From NCBI GenBank assembly GCA_001584585.1, contig LSYV01000065.1, positions 37,643 through 101,642 of the forward strand: a DNA stretch of 64,000 nucleotides, written 5' to 3'. Below are positions 22,130 through 35,705 of the stretch, in pieces. The notes under the pieces are model-generated. The model was not told the DNA's origin and ran no database searches. It saw only the letters and a program-made list of their open reading frames with translations. The DNA is from Gonium pectorale (Eukaryota > Chlorophyta > Chlorophyceae > Chlamydomonadales > Volvocaceae). Positions within the stretch are counted from its first letter, which is position 1; each line of letters begins with the position of its first letter. A program made the translations under genes and the position numbers.

Positions 22130-23084
22130 CGCGTGCTGCAGACTCCGAATTACTGGGAATAAACTGGAGGAGCAAACCAGACTGAAGACAGTTCGAGTAG
22201 ATAACAAAGGTATGGGCAATTGTGAGGCAAAATGGAGCTCGACCACACGCCGTACTTGTACGTGTCTCATCTTAGGACGCATCGATCCCAAAGGCGAAAA
22301 GGTTTGTAAGCAGCTGCGTGATTTTACGTTCACCTCTGGCTGCCTCCCAAGACACGGCTGTCCAACGAAGTCAAAATGGCTTACTCAGGTGTTGCGGGTG
22401 CGGTCTGCTCTGGTTGCGGCCGGGCCTACGCGCTGAATCTTACACTGCATCTGGCGGACAAAGCGGTCAGGTGGTCAGCCGTTGAAGCGAACCCGCGGCT
22501 ACTCACATCCAGCGGAATCATGCCAATCCACACCCAAACTCCGCAACCCGAAGAACACCACGCCAAATGACCACCTCCAACGTACACACCCATTCCGTAC
22601 TGCACCGCTGGTCGGATAGGGGCGCAGCGCTAAACACGACGCTTACGGTCTCTGTTAGCGTCGGGGAACGGCGCGCGGTCGTGACTTTCCCCATCCACCC
22701 ACTCCCCAAAATCAACAGGTGGCACGGATTCCATGGGTAGTATCACGGTGCGTGACGAAATCCATGCGCCTGTCGCACGTTTCTCTTTTGTTGCACGCCC
22801 ACGTTCAAAAGCGCCTCACCAGATGTAGATGGTCCGGACTCACGCCGCTATCTACCGTTGTCAACGGGTCATGCAAACGGCACCACGTCAAAGCATGTGG
22901 CCACAAGGCTGGCTGCTTAGGCCACAGTGATCCCATTGGGTGCCGTTCCGGTGTCGGCCTTTGCGTAAGCAGGCTCCTCCACCGCCGTTTGAGCTTTTCA
23001 CAGCTCCGACTGCATGCGGAGACGGGGGGGCAAGGGGAACGGGAATCAACCACTCTGGCCGTTCCCTCTGCTTTCTGTTTCCTG
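22130..23084. other. intergenic or unassigned stretch
   Basis: No confident gene. A plus-strand segment near 22600-22715 reads a beta-rich stretch (LNTTLTVSVSVGERRAVVTF) but lacks context, and the opposite strand is also open there. Confidence 0.3.
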
Positions 23085-25065
23085 TCTGCTAGCATAGGCA
23101 CCAAGCTGCCCACCTTGATCGCCTGGATGAACACGTTCAGCGCAAAGAAGCTGATGAGGGACATGGTCGCGGGCCAAGCCTTGGGGCCGGGCCAGTCAGA
23201 TTCGTCTTGCTCTGCAAGGTGGAAACAGGAACGCGGGCCCCAAGGGCGCGAGGCCAAGGGAAGCAGGATTTAAAGCAGTTCCGTTGGGGCAGCAGGCGGC
23301 CTGCTCGTCATGGGTACAGAGGCACATTGCGCTTGTATGGACAATGGCACACGAGGTGCCTCGTGATCCGTGCATGAGCACCAAACCCAGAACCACGCGA
23401 TCCGGGTCGCGTGTGTTGTGGACGGAGGCTCGAAGCTCAGGAGAGCCAGGAAAGGGGACTAGGAAGGGCCAGGCTGCCTTATGGGGGAGCCGCAGCCAGT
23501 GAGAATGGCCCTGATGCGGCGAGTCCGTGACGCGGAGACTTGCGCTGGGGGTCTTGGTAACTGTGTGTGTAAGTTCGGGAACGCGTCTGGGCGGGTCTCG
23601 CAATGCATAGCAATGCCCAGGGCAGCCAACTGCGCTTCCGCCATCCGCCCCTTGTGCGTCCCGGCGAGCCGCTCCGCGGCCACCGCCCCGCCTTGGGGCC
23701 AGCGCGGTGCGTGGGCCCCGCGCCGTGATAGCCCCGGGAGAATGACTGCCCTGCAGCCCGTAGTCGCGTGGGTCAGCAAGGTAACGCATACGGACTGCGG
23801 GCATTGGGATTTGGGTCAGCACGATAACATGTACGTCCCCGTGACCTGCCCCCCCCACCCCCCGCGCGCCCGCCTCACTCGTGTCGATGGTCCGCTTGAT
23901 GTTGTAGGCGAGCATGGCCCCGGACGCCAGGAGCCCCACCACGAAGGCGGGCGTGAAGAGCGCGTCGTTGTTGAGAGCCACCAGGCCGCAGACCTGAGGG
24001 TTGGTTAGGATTCACGCATACCAGAAAGGAGCATTGGAGGACACTTGGGCCTTGGGATGGGCCTTGACAATGGATAATACCACGCGCCCGAGGCGTTCAA
24101 AGCTGCTTGCGGGGGGGGAAGCCAGGGCCTCTGCATGCATGCGCCCGGAAAGCACGCCGCAAAGCCCAAAGGCGCAGCGAGCGCCGTGCCCAAAGGCGCA
24201 GCGAGAGGAGCAGCGCCGGTGCACGAGCAACGCCAGATGCTGCTTGCGCCGCCGGGACCTCCACACAAGAAAGGAACCCTTCGGACCACGATGAGTGCGG
24301 AGCGCCAGGTTTAATCCCCAGGCCATCTAGTCGTGCGATGCCTGATACCACGCGTGCTGGAGCTGCCTTGCGCGCGTGCAGGCGGGGTGAGACAGGGCGG
24401 CAATGCCCCCCCCCCAAAAAAATGGGACACATACAGGGTCCGGGTACCGGGTCCTTGGCGGGCAGGCTGCAAAGACGGTGCGAGGGCGACGGGTGACGGG
24501 TCAGACATGAGTAGGGCCCGCCGAGGGCCAGACGAGGCTCCGGCCAGGGACGCCACATTTGCCGGTTCCCAATGCCGCCACCGTGGCGGTTCCGACGTCA
24601 GCAGAATGGGGTGACGCTGCAGGTACTCGCGCAAACGACCGGGGCACCATATAGCCCACCGTCCACCGCAACACCCTCCCTCCCACGCACGTACGCATGC
24701 GGCCGCAGTGCCCCCAAGTAACCGCGCGCACTAGGGCAACGTTTGCGCCCGTGAGCGGCTGCAGGGTGGAATGGAAGCTTCCAGCTGGGCTCGGCAGCTC
24801 CGCGCGAGATGCCGTACTCACCAGCGCCGTCGCCGCCACGCCTCCAGCCACCGGCTTCACCTCAGGCCTGCGGGGAAGCAACGCATGGCGGCACGCGCAC
24901 GGACCATAGCAGCTTGTAAGCCCAGAGGTCCGAAGGGCTAATTCAGGTGGGTTATTCGTGCCGCAGTTCAGGCTCCTGGCAGCAGCAGCCGTGCACCTTG
25001 AGGGCATCAATCAACGGTCCTGCCACCACGAAGCACCAGTATGCATGTGACCAGGTCGCTAGCAT
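23085..25065 (-). CDS. multi-pass membrane protein, fragmentary model
   Basis: Several minus-strand segments bounded by splice sites encode hydrophobic helices. They are 25065-24997 (HAYWCFVVAGPLIDALK), a short piece at about 24867-24822 (VKPVAGGVAATAL, donor GTGAGT), and 23993-23879 (FTPAFVVGLLASGAMLAYNI then KRTIDT, donor GTGAGG, phase 1). A further hydrophobic piece begins with an ATG at 23164 (MSLISFFALNVFIQAIKVGS). Together they suggest a small membrane protein with at least three or four spans. I cannot name the family, and the joins between the third and last pieces are unproven. Confidence 0.35.
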
Positions 25066-26261
25066 GGCCTAGGTGGCCTCGGGCCGGCGATGGAGCCCCG
25101 ATGCATCGTACCTGCCGGGTGTCCCCTCGGGCATTTGCGCCCTGCGTGCGGGAGAGGTGGACACAGCGGCACGGTTCAGAGGCAAACTGCTGTGTGCTGA
25201 AACAACTTCGAGGCATACCCACCGTCAGGCGGGCCAGATGCAGTGGGGCGGTATTGGGTTGGTTGTGTTCTCAGCAAAGAAGCCCGAGGCACATGCCAAC
25301 CCTGTCCGTCCGCCACAGCGGAGAAAGGGGTTCCCGGCGTCGGCGTGCGAGCCTTCCCGTCGGCGAGGAGGTGCAGGGGCCAGCCCAAGTGTTGCGATCT
25401 GTCAAGAATATGCAGGGGAACGAGCAGCAGCTTCCAGAAACCGGGGGCGGGTGCACTGGAAGGGAAAGCTAGTTGGGCAGGCGCGGAGGCGGGGCGAAGG
25501 CCGGCACGGAGCCGCGGTCGCGAAAGCAGCGCACCTCGTGTAGATGCCTTCCCCGCCGAGTACCAGCGCTGCGCGGGGTGCGTGTGACGTTGCGGCTCAT
25601 GCTACATCTGCAAGCTTATTCGCGGCAAAGTCACCCTACCGTAGGCGATTGACTGCTGAAGCACCGCATAGCTGGTGCTAGCCTCCACGTAGGCCTGCAA
25701 TTGTCCGCAAATAGGTGTGATTGTGGTAGCGATGTTGTGGTAGCGAGCCGCCCCAGTAATCGCTAGCTGACCTTGGTGTTAACGACTGGTCGAACAACGA
25801 CACCGCGGCTCGATCCGCCGAATGGTTGGCGCGCAGAGCGAAGGGACGGCCGAAGGTGAGCAAGCATTCTTTAAATTGAAGCGCGACAGATGGGGTTCAA
25901 CTATCAGGATGCCACCCAGAATACTGCGGCATTGTTGGCGAGGCTCTGGCGATTGAGTAGTACGTGGTACGGCGTAAACCCCGAAGCACACACGGCCCTG
26001 CCCCAAGCCCGGGCCCGGGCCTCACCGGAGCATCCGAATCGAAAACACTACACGGCCACAAGAGCTTGTGCGCGCACGGCAGGCTTGCCTAGGTCGCCAC
26101 CCTGCGCCACCCGGTCAGCAAGATGTGTCAAGCCGCCTTGGAGCGGCAATTGGGTGAAACAAGCGCCCGAACAGGTGCCGGCACCGCCCTCGTCACCGCA
26201 CGGCACCGATGCAGCACCCTCATCGCCATCCAAGTCCGAAGCCCCTGCCCCGCCGTGGGAT
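25066..26261. other. intergenic stretch, no confident gene
   Basis: Open frames on both strands show no domain signature. The 5' exons of the minus-strand membrane protein could lie in the left part. Confidence 0.3.
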
Positions 26262-26820
26262 GACCACCCAGAAAGACGACGCGCTGGCATCAGAGGTCAC
26301 CGCTCTTTATGATGAGGCAGCAGCTGAACCACGTCGATTGGTTCGCTCGCCGCGGCAAGCAAGCCAAGCCAGGGCATCTTCAAGATACGCTACGCCACAC
26401 ACCCCTGTGTACGCCACGGGACCGCAATCTACCTGCGCCACCGCCTCCACCTGCGCCGCCCCTGCCAGCAACGGCACCGCCTTCCAGCTGCGGATGCTAG
26501 CCTGCAGCAACAACCTGTGGCCCAGAAAGGCGAACATGGAGGCCCTGGCGGTGTCCGGCCCGCTTCCCCTTGCTGGCAACTTGACGTTGTTGGGCCACCC
26601 CTGGGGCCCATCAGTGCTGGACCTGGATAACCTGGCGGGTGCGCTGCGGCTCGCGGACGGGGCCTTCGTGGCGCTGCGGAGGATCGTCATCGCCGGTGTG
26701 GCCGCGGCCTGGCAGCCTCGGCATGAAAGCTATCAGCGAGCTGCAAGAGCATTGCCTCGCTGGTGTTGGTTGGTTAGAGCAGCCGTTGTTCTTGCGTTGG
26801 CGGCGGATGCAACACGATAA
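26262..26820 (+). pseudogene. partial duplicate of the beta-helix surface protein
   Basis: An ORF from an ATG at 26262 includes about 70 residues (LWPRKANMEALAVSGPLPLA, then GNLTLLGHPWGPSVLDLDN and ALRLADGAFVALRRIVIAG) that match residues encoded at 32175-32372 in the large gene downstream. About 118 bp (26590-26707) are identical by eye to 32255-32372, while the preceding 80 bp differ at many sites. Similarity stops abruptly after GTGGCCGCGG. It may be a decayed paralogue, or an upstream exon of the same gene shaped by gene conversion. No downstream exon is evident. Confidence 0.5.
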
Positions 26821-26959
26821 GCATGTCGTGTTTCGTTAACAGGGCAGACACCCACCGCTCCAGCAGGAGTGCCGCAGGCGACATGTACAGTGCCATGCCG
26901 CTCAGGGTGATCTGTCAGCCACATGTTAGTTGTGTCGCTACGAGTTACCCGATGCACGG

Positions 26960-27005
26960 TCTTGTGTCCGTAGAAGTTGCCTTCCCCGTTTCTGGTTCTC
27001 TTTCT
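26960..27005 (+). repeat. short fragment of the foldback-element family
   Basis: The stretch with CCGTAGAAGTTGCCTTCCCC and TTTCTGGTTCTC resembles the CCGTAGAGGTTGCCTTTCC...TTTCTG stretch on the minus strand near 44690-44740. It is too short to define the element by itself. Confidence 0.35.
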
Positions 27006-27784
27006 TGTGTGAGCGTGGCTCTGACAGGCCGCATCATAACGATGACGTTCCATAGTCCATGGCCCTTACAGGTGCCTGCTAGGGTTAGCTACAGTGCGCA
27101 GGCTATTGTGTTGTAGCAGCGGAACGGCGTGGAAGGGCAGGAACCGCACGGCGAGACGTGGGGATGCGTGGGGCTGCGGACCCATGGTTCCGGCCGCTTT
27201 GGATTCTCCGCGCCGTGCCGCCAAGGAGCTTGGATCATGGGAGGGCCGTTCAGGACATGGATAGCACCTGTAGCCTAAAATGCACGGGCGTAAAGCGCAC
27301 ATGCAGCAAAAGCGCCAACCGCTTCCGTACGTTTGAAGCTGGGCAGCTGGACTCACTTGTGGCTTCCGAATCCCACACGGTGTGCTTGAAGTATGATATA
27401 CATGGCTGCGTGCGCAGCCGTTGTACTTTGTTAACTTCATGAGCAGTTTCGACGTAGTTGGTCGCTCTGACCATGCGCGATAAAGCCCTTGCACTAACAT
27501 GTTGCTCACGACTCCATGGGGGCATCAGTTTCTTATTTGCATTAGAGACGCTGCTTTGTATGCCGTGGAGCACATCGGCACAGGCATTCGGCGGAGCCCT
27601 CCTACCCAAGGAGTTCTCCGCGGCGTTCTGCAGAGACGAGGCTGGCGCAGCGGCAGCTGGGACCGTGGTGTGCAACGTAAGGTGAGGCGGCTAGTGGCAG
27701 GGTGCCGTAGGGCTCCGGCCGCGCGGACCCTTCCACCCAGGCCTGCACCGACAGCAACCGCCAGCGCAACCGCCGGTACAAATT

Positions 27785-30700
27785 GTGCAGAGGAGGGCTC
27801 GCGGCTGCGCTTGGGACGCAATGGGCCAGGGGCAACCGCAGACCACGTTCTGGGTGCCCTCCGGACCCTCCGGAGAAGTAAACTCCTGCGCTTGGACTCT
27901 GCCATACGCCTCGCCCCCTTGCAGCAATGGAGCCATCCTGGCTCCGGCGATGCAAGCCCTGCCGTTACCCCACGACACGGAGCTTGTGGGGGCACCTGAC
28001 CTGCCCTGGCCGCACACCGCCGGCTACTTTGGACCGCCCTCCTGGCCAAAGTTGGACTTCGGTTTCACCAGCCAGCCACCTCACTTCCTGGTGCAGAGCG
28101 GTAAGCGCGGGGCTGGTAGGTGGGTGCATGACAGCCGCACTTTGACCCACCGAAGCCAACTGGCTGCGGGGGACACGTGGTGAGCCTCGGGGCCCTCTGG
28201 CATTGGCGAGTGGCAGTGCAGGTCTCCACTGCGTGGGCGCGGGCCTCCATCGCCGGCCTGCAGCACCGTCCTCTCACGCCTGTGCTTGCCGCCCGTGCTG
28301 CACTGGTGGACTGGTTGGGCCTTGGTTACGCAAGCCATGCCTGCGTTTAGTACATTTTGAAAAGAAGGAGCATCCCGGGTGCCGGTGTCGGGGCATCGCG
28401 CTGAGTTGTCCCAACAACCAACACCAACGACTAGCTCCCAGCACGATTGACCTCCCCTGGGTAAATCGACACTCCCTCTCCAGGCGCCACACTGACCGTC
28501 CGCGGCCTCACGTTCACATCGCTGCCCTCCTCGCTCTCGTCCCTTGGCGACGACATGGACGGCCCCGCGACGCTGGCGGCGCTGCTGCGCCCGCCCACTC
28601 TGGCGCTGTCAGAGGGCTCCCGCCTGGCACTGATCAACGTGAGCGTGGTGTTGCCGAGCTGCCCCGTGCTGAGCGACCTGCGGCGGGCGCTGTGCGGCGC
28701 CCTGATGCCCGCCGTCGACGTGCAGGTGCGGCGCTGCCGGCGGCGGGAAGTGCGATGGTGGCTTGCCTGTTGTGCGCCTGCTGTGTACCGTGCTGCTGCT
28801 GCAGCGCTGTCGGTCAGAACCTATGGAGTAGGGGAGCCGGTTTGGGCGCTCTCCATCGTCGGGGTGACAGTTTGCAGGTTGAATCCGGCAAGTGTGCACG
28901 CTCGACGGGGGTTTGGATCACGGTGTGGCAGATGGCGACTGCGCGGGATGCCGGTGGGTTCGGGATGTGGTCATGGACGGAGTCAGCTATGTCTGATAAC
29001 GCATTCGGCAGGCAATGGCAGGCCGAGGCTTTTTTCCTGCATGGTGGCCCCGTGCGACCGAATGCAGGTGCTTCCGGGTGCCCCCGGCGTGACCCACATC
29101 CGGGAGTTCTCATATGCGAACGTCTCGGCCGCAGACGTCTTCATCGCTTGTTCCGACAACATCCCGTTGAACTATAGCCTGGGTTGCGCCGGCGCCGCGG
29201 GCAGCGGAGCCGAACTGCGGATGCTGCTTGGTCTCGCCGACAGCGAGGTCGCGTCGGTGGCGTCGCTGCCGGGGCGGGGCGACGGCGCCTTCCATGTAAG
29301 CCTTAGCGGCGACGTGCTTGTGCCGCAGGGCAGCACCTACGCAACGCCAGAGATCATCCCCATACGCCGGCCGGTGATGCTGTACGGTGGGTGGCGCTGG
29401 CGTACGGCATGTCGCCGGCCGTACTGAGCGGAGGGCTTGCAGGGCAAGAGGGGCCCGATTCTTCCCTGTCTGGCCTCCCGCTCTAGAGGGTTCAGTCCTG
29501 GCTGCGTGGAATGTTTGCAATCATGTAAACCGCATTGTCAAGCAACGTGGCGCGTGGATGCCAGGGAGATTCCTCGGGCGTAGCGTGCCTGGCGCAAAAG
29601 CCCGTAAGCCGACGCCGTCGCGAGGCGGATCGGCGCCTGCCGCTGCAGCCGTTGACAGCTTTGCCGGCTTTCATTGTGCGCAATAGGAGCGGGGAAATCC
29701 CAACACGAGGTCGCTGTTATTGTTCTGAGAGAGCAGTCCGTTGCGACCCACCCACCCACCCACCTATCTGGGAGTTGACCTGCGCCATCTTGGCTGTGGG
29801 CTTCGGCGCCTTGGGTACATTCCCGTAATGTCTTCACACTGCCACAGATTTGTTTTTGCATCTTCGCCTGCGCGCAGGCCCCGCGCTTCTGGACGCCGCA
29901 GGCCTCAGCCGGCCCTTCCAGCTAATGCACCCACCGGCCTCTGGCACGAGAGCAGTCGACGGCGGTCCTCGCGACGTCTATCTCCACGCCCGGGGCCTGA
30001 CCATCCGCGGCCTCCTGGGGGGCGAACCGGCCCTGATGCCCGAGGGGTTGCTCACGGCCCTGGGCTGGGGGCTTGGCATCGACAGGTGCGCGTCTAGGTC
30101 GGGTCGGGCAGGGTTTCGGTGGGCTGGATTGCGTTGGGGCTGCATGGTATCCTGAGCGGGGTGGGCAAGGCAGGGCTGCTACCTGGCATGGGGCGGAACA
30201 TGTAGGCTTGGCCCCACCCACGCAGGGTTGAAGTGCTGGCAGTTGGCTCTGGGCCCAGAGGCTATGGCTTAGGTCTATGAGTTTGAACTTTGAGGGTCAT
30301 ACAGCGTGCGCATTCCTGCAAAGCTGGGATCTGGGCTAGGCGCTCATGTTTTGCGCGTCCGTTACAACTTCAAAAGCATGACAGCCATCGCAACCGCGCC
30401 CAAACCTGAGGTCCGACCCGGCCCCTCTCCGAACCCTGCTGCAACCCTGCACGCACCCAGACCCGCGCTGGCGGCCCAGGCCGCCGCCCGCGCGCCGCCC
30501 CTGGTGACGCTGCAAGACTGCGTCGTCGTGGTTCCGGAGGATGAGCTGTCGTACTGGCGTACGGCGCTGGCCAGGCGGGCGGAGTCGGGCTGGGGCAGCT
30601 GGTTCAAGGCCACGTTTGATGCGGAGGTGCGGCGGAGTGGCGACGTGTTGGCTCGTGGCTGGGGTGTATCCTCTGACCCTTGTTGCTGTATTGCTGAGTG

Positions 30701-33700
30701 CTTGCGCCGTCATGCGCCGTAAGCTTGTGCGCGTAAGGAAGTGGACACGCAGCTCGCCCGGTCACATTTGGCTGGCGCCAAAGTCGGGCCACCACCTCGC
30801 ACAGCGCACAGCGCACGTTTCTGGGTCACCTCTACTAGCCCCTTTGCCGTTTCCCTCTCCCCTACAGCTTGAGGGGCTGCGGGAAGGCGGCAGCCAGCAG
30901 CACCCGGGGGTTGTGCTCATTCCGCGGCTCGGTTACCCCGCCGGCGACCTGCCCGCCATCCGCCTGATGAACGTCACCCTCTCCTCGCTCGACCCCACCG
31001 CGGCGCCCGCGTCTCCGCAGCAGCGTCCTCCGCCCCTCCCAGCACTGCAGCCGCAGCCGCCGAATCTGCCCCCACCACCTCCGCCCTGGGCGTGGCTGCA
31101 TCCCGGGCACTCGGTGGCTATGAGCTGGCTGGCGGGCCTGGCGGCAACCCCCGAGTCTGTTATGCTCGACTCGGACCCATGGGTCGAGGGTGGTGAGGCT
31201 CCGGGCGGCGGCGCCGTGCCCCTTGGCGACCTGCCTCTTGTCCAGGTGAGGGACGGGTGTGAGGAGGCGCTCACAGATTTCCACCGCCGGTGCGCGTTGC
31301 GAATGAAATGTGCTTGTGCGCTAGCTGTGCGCTCGGGGCGTGGCCCCACCAACCAAGTGCCAGCCTGCGGGCCAGGCCCTTTTTCACAAGCGCCCCAGCT
31401 GTCTGCTGCCGCGCCAGGACAGGGGCGGCTCCCAGTTTTGCCGTTGGCTGTTCCGTTACCCATACATGCGGGTCAGTTCTCGTTCAATAATACCCTTATT
31501 GTTACTCTTTTACCCAATCAATGCCCTCTCCGTACGTCTGCCGCGACGCGCAACATCAACACCAACACAGGGCCCCATCGATCCAGACAGCTGGGCGACC
31601 GGCTTCGTGGCCTACCGCCCGCAGCAGCAGCCGCCACCTCTGGCCGTGCCGCCGTCGCCTCCGCCTCCGCCTACTCCTGCCTCGCTAGCACCTCCACCAC
31701 CTCCAATGCCTTGGCCGCAGCAACTCCGAGAGCACCCAACACCGGCTGGGATTGAAGCGCAATTTCCGTCGCCGTCCGATCCGTCGCCGTCCTTTCCGTC
31801 GCCGCCGCCCCTGCTGCCAATCACACATGCGGCGCCTCCGCCGGCTGTTCGTCCAGCCGACGATGCCAGCGCGGCGCCGCCCCACTTCGGCGCGCTCCCG
31901 CCAAAGGCCCTTCGGAGGGTCGCCCAAGAAGCCGCAGACGACGCGTCAGGAGGGAATCCACCACCACCGGCGACAAACGTCTCCGCCGCCGCCATCACGT
32001 CCGCAGGCGATGGCAGGGGCCGCGCCGCCCCAGTCATGATCCGCTACACGGCCCACGTCCGGCTCCGCGCCGGCTCCACGCCGCCGCCCTCCTCCCCCAG
32101 CCAGCCGCCACCGCCGCCACCTCCCTCCTTCGGCACCAGCTATGTCTCTTTCCGCGGGGTCTTTGCCTCTAGCGATAATCTGTGGCCCAGCAAGGCAAAC
32201 GTGGAGGCGCTGGCGGCGTCCGGCCCGCTGCCCCTGGCCGGCAACCTGACGCTGTTGGGCCACCCCTGGGGCCCATCAGTGCTGGACCTGGATAACCTGG
32301 CGGGTGCGCTGCGGCTCGCGGACGGGGCCTTCGTGGCGCTGCGGAGGATCGTCATCGCCGGTGTGGCCGCGGGCCGGCCGACTCGCATGGCCGGCGCTGG
32401 GGGCGATGCGGGTGCCCCGGCTGCGGGGGGCGGCGGCAGCCCGCCCGCGCGGAGCGACGCGTTTGCCGGCGGGGCTGAGCCGCCCTCCCGGCCGCCGAGC
32501 CCGGACGCCGAGAGTGGGGTCTCGCGTCCTCCACCTCCACCTCCTCCCTTTCCTCCTACTTCTCGTCCTCCCCCGTCCGCGGGTAGCGACGGATTCCACA
32601 CTGACTTCCCGGGTAACCCCTCGCCGCCGACGGCTCCTGCAGTTGCTACGTTTTTTCGGCGCAGCGCACGGCGAGCAGCCATGGGGCTGAACTCGTTACC
32701 ACAACAGCAGAGGCACGCTTGGGTGCCAGGCGCTGGCGAGGGCGGTTCACGCAATTACGCGCGACAGCTGCTCTTCCTGGAGGACGCATCCGCGGAGGCC
32801 GGAGTGCTCCTCCCGCCTCCGCCTGAGCCCCAGGGACCGGCGGAGACCGGCGGCGGTAAAGGAGCAGATCCAGGTGGCCCGGGCGGCAACCCAGGCATCG
32901 TGGCAGGAGGGGGCGGTTCCGGCAACGCCGGAACAGCGGCTGGGGATGGCGGCGGTAAAGGCGACAATGGCGGTGCTGCAGGAGGCGACGGCGACGGAGG
33001 CACCAACGGGGCTGTGGCGTCGGGTGGCAGCAGTGGCGGAAGGGACAGCACGGGCGCGAGCGGCGGGCCTCCGCCCAGCAGCCCGTCTGGGACCTCGTTC
33101 TTGGCGCTTTCCGAGTCTCTTTTCGCCACGTACTTGAAGGCATCTGCCGAGACGCCGTGGCTGCCGTCAGTGGCGCTGCTTGCTTTCGACTTTGACAGGT
33201 CGGTGCGTGGAGCAACACGGAGCGGAGCTGTGTTGCCATGGGCGCAGCAATACCGGCGAGGAACGTGCGACGGTTTCAGGCCAGGAGCCTATCCGAGTAT
33301 GCAGACCGGGACGGCCGCAGCGATGTAGAGGATGTTCTGCTGGAATGCCCGTAGCTGCTTGCGTTGCCGAATGCCCGCCCGTGGCGTCCATTCCTTACCT
33401 ACCAATCCGCACTCCCCATTCTCCCCTCCCCACCCGCCACTCCCCACCCATCCCTCCACCCCCGCCAGGCGCCCCTCCGCGCCCCGCCGCCTCTTCCTCC
33501 GCGACGTGGTCCTGGTGGTCCCCTCGGGCGAGGCCTACGTCCTGGGCCTGCTCACCACCGACATGCGCAAGCGGGGCTACGACGCCCCCGGCACGCGCGG
33601 CGCCAGCGGCGGCTATACCGGCGGCGTCAATGCGTCACACGCGGCGGCTGCTGCGGCGGCGGTGGAGTCGGTGGACGCCGAGATGGGCCAGATGGTCAGC

Positions 33701-35705
33701 TACGGGCTGTTCAAGTACCCCGGCCGGGGGTTCACGCAGGCCCTGATGGAGCTGCTGCTGGCGTCGGACGTAAGATGATAGCCGAGTGAAGACTGATGCG
33801 ATGCGATGCGGTGTCGGGGGGCTTTTGCGATTTGGAGGGGACTGCGGGGCGTTGGAGTGGCGCCTCTGGTGCCTCTGGGCCGTGGCCATAGCCGTGGCGG
33901 CGGTTGAGAGCGCCATGTGCCCCACCGAATCCTGTCCGTGCTTGCCCAATGCGGTTGCGCGAGCGGGGTTCAGCAACGGTTTGCTCCTATTGTGCGCTCT
34001 GGCGAGCGCGTGTGTGACCAGAGCCATGCTTCCTGCTGATTGGAACCGCTTTGCCTGTCCACCCCTGCTCCACGCTCTGATGCTCCGCGACCCGGAACAA
34101 TGCATACAACAGCACTCACATTGTGACGGTGCCGAACGCGTCAACCGTTGGGCCCCAATCCCCGCCTTCCTTGCCTTGCCTTGCCTGGCCTGGCCCCCCA
34201 CCACCACTCTGCAGTACCGAGTGGAGGGCTCCACTCTGGTGTTGGTGCGGTTCGACTACGCCGGGGTGCGTGGAGTCAACGTGCGCGTAACGGCGCCGGG
34301 CAGCGTCGGTGAGTGCAGTGCCCTGGGCGCCACGGGCGCTTTACAACCGCCGTTGCGGTGCCGACAGTCGGGTAGGTCTGGGCCGGGATGCGCATCCACC
34401 CATATGTCGAGGTGTACGGGACTGACGCCCCCGCAACGACCAACACATCACGCCCTCCCTGAGCCGACCGAGGTGCCGACTGAGCCAGTGACTCGGTATG
34501 CACTTTGGTTGCGGCCTGGCCTTTGCTGCGGTTCACAGCTGTAGGGGCAGGGACCGAGCGTGTGGTGGTGCGGTGCGCTGGCCTGCATGTAAGGCCGCAA
34601 GGCGGGCCGTCCGTTACTGCCTCGCAGCCAGCATGCGGCTTTTCCGCTCGAGAGCGCACGGGCCGGGTCCCGACACAGGCGGTGTGCAAAAGCAATGAAC
34701 GGCGAGTCCAACACTGGCCAGCGCGTGCTAGTTAAGCAGCAGGCGACATGCGGCTGGTGCGACGAGCACCTACGCAGCTGGACCTGAAGTTGCCGCAACG
34801 GACGCCGCCTCGAGCAGCCCCTTCCTGCCGCCCCCCGCCCCGTGTGCGCAGATCCGGGCAATCCGGGAGAGGTGTACCCGCAGTGGGTCACACCTGTGCC
34901 GCCCCACCTCCAGCCATCCCTGCCACCGGCGCCACCTCTCCGGCCTTCCTCTCGCCTTGCAAGCGGACCGCCGCCGCCGCCCAGGACTACACCCGTCTCA
35001 CCCGCGGCGTCTCCCCCGGCCCGGCGGCCTGACGGGCCTCAACTCGCATCCCCCAAGCCGAGGGCGCCGCCGCCGTTCCCGGCTCCCCCCCGGCCGCCCC
35101 CACGCCCGCCGGCTCCTCCGCCGCTGCCGACTCCACCCATGAGACCGCCCGGCGTCATGCAAGGTGACGACGGCGGCGGCGGTGGCGCCGGCTCGGGCAC
35201 GGCCGGCAGCGGCGGCGGCGACGGGCCGCGTCTCTCGCCCTGGCAGGCCGGCGTCATGGTCGGAGGCATCGTTCTGGCGGTTGGCCTGCTGACGGCAGTG
35301 GCGGGGGTGGTGCTCTGGCGGCACTGCGGGCCGCCGCCGATACCTGCCAGGAAGGAGAAGGACGATTGCGGGGCCGGTGCGACGGCAGCGGTTGCAGGGA
35401 TCGGCCATCGCAGAGGGCCGACCGCGGCCGGTGCGGGAACGGCGACGGAGGCCAGCGGAGGCGCGGGCAGTGCTGCGAGAACGGCGGAAGGGAAGCCCGG
35501 CCTCCCACCCCAAGATGCCCAGGTAAGGGCGTTCGCGAGGCAGCACCCAATCGGAACACCATCCCGTACCGGTATCATAAGCATTCAGTTCGCTGATGGG
35601 CCTACCCAGAGCCCTCGCCGCGATATCAGGCGCACGCCGTGTCCCGTCCGACAGGTCCCGGCCATCGTCGTCGAGAGCGGAGGCCCCGACCGTGACCCAG
35701 CATAG
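27785..35705 (+). CDS. large surface protein: beta-helix-like repeats, proline linkers, one TM span
   Basis: Ten exons fit in phase: to 28100 (start uncertain), 28484-28725, 29068-29386, 29878-30085, 30461-30626, 30868-31245, 31571-33198, 33469-33769, 34215-34308 and 34852-35705, about 1,500 residues. Many exons contain a short beta-strand rung (ATLTVRGLTF, LALINVSVVLP, VTLQDCVVVVP, IRLMNVTLSS, LFLRDVVLVVP), as in right-handed beta-helix (pectin-lyase-like) folds and in large volvocine hypothetical surface proteins. Proline-rich linkers lie at about 31080, 31620-31720, 32085-32130 and 34900-35140. One membrane span (GVMVGGIVLAVGLLTAVAGV) at about 35250-35310 is followed by basic residues and about 130 cytosolic residues. 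Related proteins often carry a kinase after the span; none is seen here. A GTAAGG donor at 35523 offers an alternative end. 5' exons upstream of 27785 are likely. Confidence 0.65.
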
